Shown here piece after piece: positions 61,534 through 64,000 of a DNA stretch of 64,000 nucleotides (positions within the stretch are counted from its first letter, which is position 1; the number at the start of each line of letters is the position of its first letter). A program made the position numbers and the translations under genes. This stretch comes from Mycobacterium sp. ACS1612 (GTDB lineage Bacteria > Actinomycetota > Actinomycetes > Mycobacteriales > Mycobacteriaceae): positions 62,001 to 126,000 of the forward strand of contig NZ_LZHZ01000018.1 of NCBI RefSeq assembly GCF_001667505.1. The letters are read 5' to 3'. Under the pieces are notes generated by a model that saw only the letters and a program-made list of their open reading frames with translations, searched no databases and had not been told where the DNA came from.

Positions 61534-61561
61534 ACGCAAGCGCTTGCGCATGCGCTTGCGT
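61534..61561. promoter_or_regulatory. LacI-family operator upstream of the frc-like operon
   Basis: CGCAAGCGCTTGCG at 61535-61548 is a perfect 14-bp palindrome centred on CGCTTGCG, close to the LacI-family consensus. A second half-site follows, so that ACGCAAGCGC (61534-61543) and GCGCTTGCGT (61552-61561) also form a 10-bp inverted repeat with an 8-bp spacer. It is the only strong operator-like site upstream of the binding-protein gene and the regulator gene is in the same operon, so auto-control is likely. Confidence 0.8.
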
Positions 61562-61655
61562 GAAATTTCCGGGCAGTTCAACCGGGTATCGATCGGACCG
61601 AGGACCGTCTCGCCGTGGTCCGCTTGTCAATCTTCGCCGCATCTCGACACCTGCC

Positions 61656-61800
61656 CTACGCCTTGGCCATGTTGGTGAAGCTCGACAAATGCAGGTGATG
61701 CGCAACGGTAATCGTCTTCGTCGGACCGTTGCGGTGCTTGCCCAGAATCAGGTCCGCTTCACCGCCGCGCGGGTCGTCACGCTCGAACGCATCCGGTCGA
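61656..61800 (-). repeat. Second (relic) copy of the dnaB 3' end
   Basis: This 145-bp stretch aligns without gaps to 63196-63340, with about 14 differences counted by eye (about 90 percent identity). It encodes the last 47 residues of DnaB with two changes (Q to H and R to S), so most differences are silent. It lies directly after the intein relic. Confidence 0.9.
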
Positions 61801-63125
61801 CGCAAACATCGGCTAGCGCACTACCAGGCCCTGGGCGATCACGGGATAGCGCTCGGCTCCGTCGATGACGCACGTCTGCCGGTCACCCAAATGCACAATG
61901 CCGACCACCTTGTCCCAATAGATGTCATTCGTCGCCAAGTCGTGTAAAACCGGATCCTCCAATATGACGGACAACCGATGCAGCCTCGATCTGCCGGGCG
62001 CATGCGTCCACATTCTTTCGCCGTCATATCTAGTGTTCGTCGCCAACGCGAAGCCCTTATCGGTCCAGTTTCGTTGCGCAAACCCGCTTCTCACGCGGTT
62101 CCAGATCTCGACGGGGATGGTATCCGTCCCTGGCCGACGGGTGCGGCCGGCGAGCTGCTCGACGACCTCCTTCGCCTTGACGCCGCGCTCACCGTGCACG
62201 CCGACCTTGGTGAGGAATGCGATTTGATTGGCTGCTCTATCGATGCTGAGGAACCAGCAATCGCGATAGCCCTTTTTGGTCGTCCGCGTAATCCTGCCCT
62301 GAACCCCGATCCGCAACAGCAACTGCATCACGTCTTCGGTCAGGCGGCGACTGGTCGACGCGTAGTAGACCCGGCCCTGTGATGTCTTGGCATCCCAGCG
62401 GACCGAACCATCGGTTGCCCACAGGTGCCGCAAGAACAGCGCCACTTGCTCGTGCGGTAGCGCGAAACTTGGGCGGGCACGAACTTCTCGTAACTGCGCA
62501 GACCAAAGAGGCCGAGACCATCCAGCCATTCCGCTATCGGATTGCGCTTTCCGTGCGTCAACCGAAACGGGGCGGGTAACCGCAACGTCGTGACTCGCGC
62601 GGCCGCATAATCATCGCGGATCGCTGTCACGCCGAAGTGCGCGGCCGCAACGGTCACACCCAGCAGGTTGGCTTCGTCAATTGACGCGTACCGAATCGGC
62701 TGTCGCTTGACGCATGATCCGTCACCAATCATGTGCGCCAGCAGGATCAGCTCGGAATCGTCCATCCGAGTAGTCCAGGTCGGTTCGGACAGCCGGCGGA
62801 CAACCGCTACCCTGCTGCCAACGCTCAACTCAGTCACGGGTTTCCAGCCGTCGACCTTCAGGACTTGTTGTGCCGATGCGAGTTCAAGTTCACGCCCCGA
62901 GGCAAGGCTCAACCGGAAGACCTCCTGCCGAGATGACACGACGCGCCCACTGATGCGTCGCCTGGCGAGCCGCATCCTGTCGCCGATCGACCACAGCAGC
63001 GGTGGGTCGGTGTCCTGCGCCAATTGGTCCAGCGGAACTTCGAACCCGTTGTCTGCCCGCGCCACTCGCATCTGCTGTAGCGGCGGACCGTCATGCGCCA
63101 AACTGGAATGGTCCCCTCCGGTCAT
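61656..63125 (-). pseudogene. Degenerate DnaB intein relic with second copy of the dnaB 3' end
   Basis: On the reverse strand two frames (63125-62340, 62529-61813) encode a large part of a DnaB-type intein with its homing endonuclease, as known at the second DnaB site of mycobacteria. Recognisable parts are RLSLASGRELELA, LAHMIGDGSCVKRQPIRY (LAGLIDADG-type motif 1), LFLRHLWATDGSVRWD (motif 2) and NDIYWDKVVGIVHLGD near the end. One base is missing near 62464-62468. The first Cys, the block-B His (AQQ in place of a THxx-type motif) and the terminal His-Asn are all lost. A dnaB C-terminal extein, RPDAFERDDPRGGEADLILG and on to the stop at 61656, follows. Confidence 0.8.
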
Positions 63126-63176
63126 GACCGGAGGCTACCGGGACCTACCTACACCGCTTGCCTGGCGAAATCTGTT

Positions 63177-63192
63177 GCGGCCGAGAGGCCGC
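63177..63192 (-). terminator. Hairpin just after the dnaB stop
   Basis: GCGGCC and GGCCGC form a perfect 6-bp stem around a 4-base loop starting 3 bp after the TAG stop of dnaB. No U tract follows, so it could act as a weak or factor-aided terminator or protect the 3' end. Confidence 0.5.
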
Positions 63193-63195
63193 GGC

Positions 63196-63340
63196 CTACG
63201 CCTTGGCCATATTGGTGAAGCGCGACAGATGTAGTTGGTGCGCAACGGTAATCGTCTTCGTGGGGCCGTTACGATGCTTGCCCAGAATCAGGTCCGCTTC
63301 ACCACCGCGCGGATCGTCACGCTCGAACGCATCCGGCCGG
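63196..63340 (-). repeat. Live copy of the duplicated dnaB 3' end
   Basis: The functional end of dnaB. It pairs with the relic copy at 61656-61800, separated by about 1.4 kb that holds the intein relic. Confidence 0.9.
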
Positions 63341-64000
63341 TGCAAAAGTATGACCATATCGGCATCCTGTTCTAGCGATCCCGACTCGCGCAGGTCAGAC
63401 ACCATGGGCTTCTTGTCTGTGCGCTGCTCCGGTCCACGGTTCAGCTGGCTGATCGCCACGACTGGTACATCGAGTTCCTTGGCCATCAGCTTCAGGCTTC
63501 GCGAGAAGTCCGACACTTCCTGCTGGCGCGATTCGTACTTCTTGCCCGACGTCATCAGCTGCATGTAGTCCACGACGATCAGGCGCAATCCGGCCTTCTG
63601 CGAGAGCCGCCGAGCCTTCGCGCGGATCTCCATCATCGTGAGATTCGGCGAATCGTCGATATACAAAGGCGCTTCGCTGATTTCGCTCATCCGGCGCGCC
63701 AACCGCGTCCAGTCGTCGTCAGTCATCCGGCCCGACCGCATGTCGGCGAGCTTGATCTTCGCCTCCGCCGACAGCAGCCGCATCACGATCTCGGACTTAC
63801 TCATTTCCAGACTGAAGATAACGCTCGGCAGGTGGTGCTTGATCGAGCATGAGCGCATGAAATCCAAACCGAGCGTTGAGTTGTGCGTCGGCACCATGCC
63901 CCGGCCGGCCAGATACAGGTGGGCGCTGTTGTCCACCTCGACACAGCGGACGGGAACCGTCCGCACCCGACGCACCGCATCGATCTGCAGCACCGGCGCC
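63196..64000 (-). CDS. dnaB: Replicative DNA helicase DnaB, C-terminal part (5' end outside window)
   Basis: The gene is cut at the right edge. The helicase exteins present here are STLGLDFMRSCSIKHH (just after the Walker A Lys), VIFSLEMSKSEIVMRLLSAE (H1a), LIVVDYMQLMT (Walker B), VVAISQLNRGPEQRTDKKP (H3) and SDLRESGSLEQDADMVILLH (H4), ending SRFTNMAKA. It unwinds DNA at the replication fork. The part upstream of STLG is the C-terminal end of an intein (to 63880). In mycobacteria dnaB follows rplI, presumably beyond the window. Intein site two in RESG-SLEQ is empty. Confidence 0.95.
   Translation of the reverse strand, partial: APVLQIDAVRRVRTVPVRCVEVDNSAHLYLAGRGMVPTHNSTLGLDFMRSCSIKHHLPSVIFSLEMSKSEIVMRLLSAEAKIKLADMRSGRMTDDDWTRLARRMSEISEAPLYIDDSPNLTMMEIRAKARRLSQKAGLRLIVVDYMQLMTSGKKYESRQQEVSDFSRSLKLMAKELDVPVVAISQLNRGPEQRTDKKPMVSDLRESGSLEQDADMVILLHRPDAFERDDPRGGEADLILGKHRNGPTKTITVAHQLHLSRFTNMAKA
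63880..64000 (-). other. C-terminal end of the DnaB P-loop intein (i1)
   Basis: In frame with DnaB, the sequence VRCVEVDNSAHLYLAGRGMV leads into PTHN followed by Ser, the standard intein end (block F/G with His-Asn and Ser+1). The splice point is between 63880 and 63879. The next residues, STLG, are those that follow the GK of the Walker A loop, so this is the P-loop intein known in M. smegmatis DnaB. Its N-terminal part lies outside the window. The end motif looks active. Confidence 0.9.

Noticed and set aside
1..64000. tRNA, rRNA, riboswitch or insertion sequence
   Set aside because: No conserved tRNA arm, rRNA segment, known riboswitch core, transposase motif or target-site duplication was recognised by eye; a covariance search would be needed to exclude small RNAs.

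Overview
This window is high-GC actinobacterial chromosome, most likely from a rapidly growing Mycobacterium (Mycolicibacterium). The evidence is the set of mycobacterial families: a cutinase, an F420-type LLM oxidoreductase, a fused HadA/HadB-like dehydratase, a PepD-type HtrA protease, a GH6 cellulase, an RsdA-like membrane protein, and a dnaB gene interrupted by an intein at the P-loop. No rRNA, tRNA, CRISPR array or transposase gene was seen. Species is inferred, not proven.

Region by region. 1-9.1 kb holds mixed housekeeping and accessory genes: SelO, a CitE-like lyase, two alpha/beta hydrolases (one a secreted cutinase), a nitroreductase, a quinone reductase, and a SigH-like ECF sigma factor followed by an SDR gene. 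9.2-18.5 kb is rich in regulators: a TIM paralogue, a large LAL/LuxR regulator, a frameshifted O-methyltransferase, an ECF42-type sigma factor coupled to a YciI/DGPF gene, and a miniature FAD-oxidase/LuxR pair that looks like deletion debris. Tex follows at 18.6-21 kb.

20.9-31.8 kb is one ten-gene reverse-strand sugar operon. It encodes a GatY/KbaY-type aldolase, a GatZ/KbaZ subunit, an AgaS-like SIS protein, a BadF-type sugar kinase, an EamA transporter, a GH4 glycosidase and a four-gene ABC importer. A divergent DeoR/AgaR-type regulator faces it. Together these suggest uptake and breakdown of a galactosyl or amino-sugar compound through tagatose phosphates.

32.8-48.7 kb carries envelope and secreted proteins (GH6 cellulase, PepD, a coiled-coil peptidase-like protein, a clan-A glycosidase, a repeat-rich RsdA-like protein) mixed with redox, transport and regulatory genes. 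48.7-54.2 kb is a transporter plus a CoxS/M/L-type molybdenum hydroxylase operon. 54.2-56.1 kb is a decayed strip with gene fragments and one intact RidA-family gene.

56.1-61.5 kb is a second sugar operon of the FrcBCAK type: binding protein, permease, ATPase, PfkB kinase, uridine-kinase-like protein and LacI regulator, with a strong LacI-type operator upstream. The right edge holds the 3' part of dnaB. Downstream of its stop codon lies a degenerate copy of the second mycobacterial DnaB intein plus a second, about 90 percent identical copy of the dnaB 3' end. The live dnaB has an empty site for that intein. This intein relic is the most unusual item in the window.
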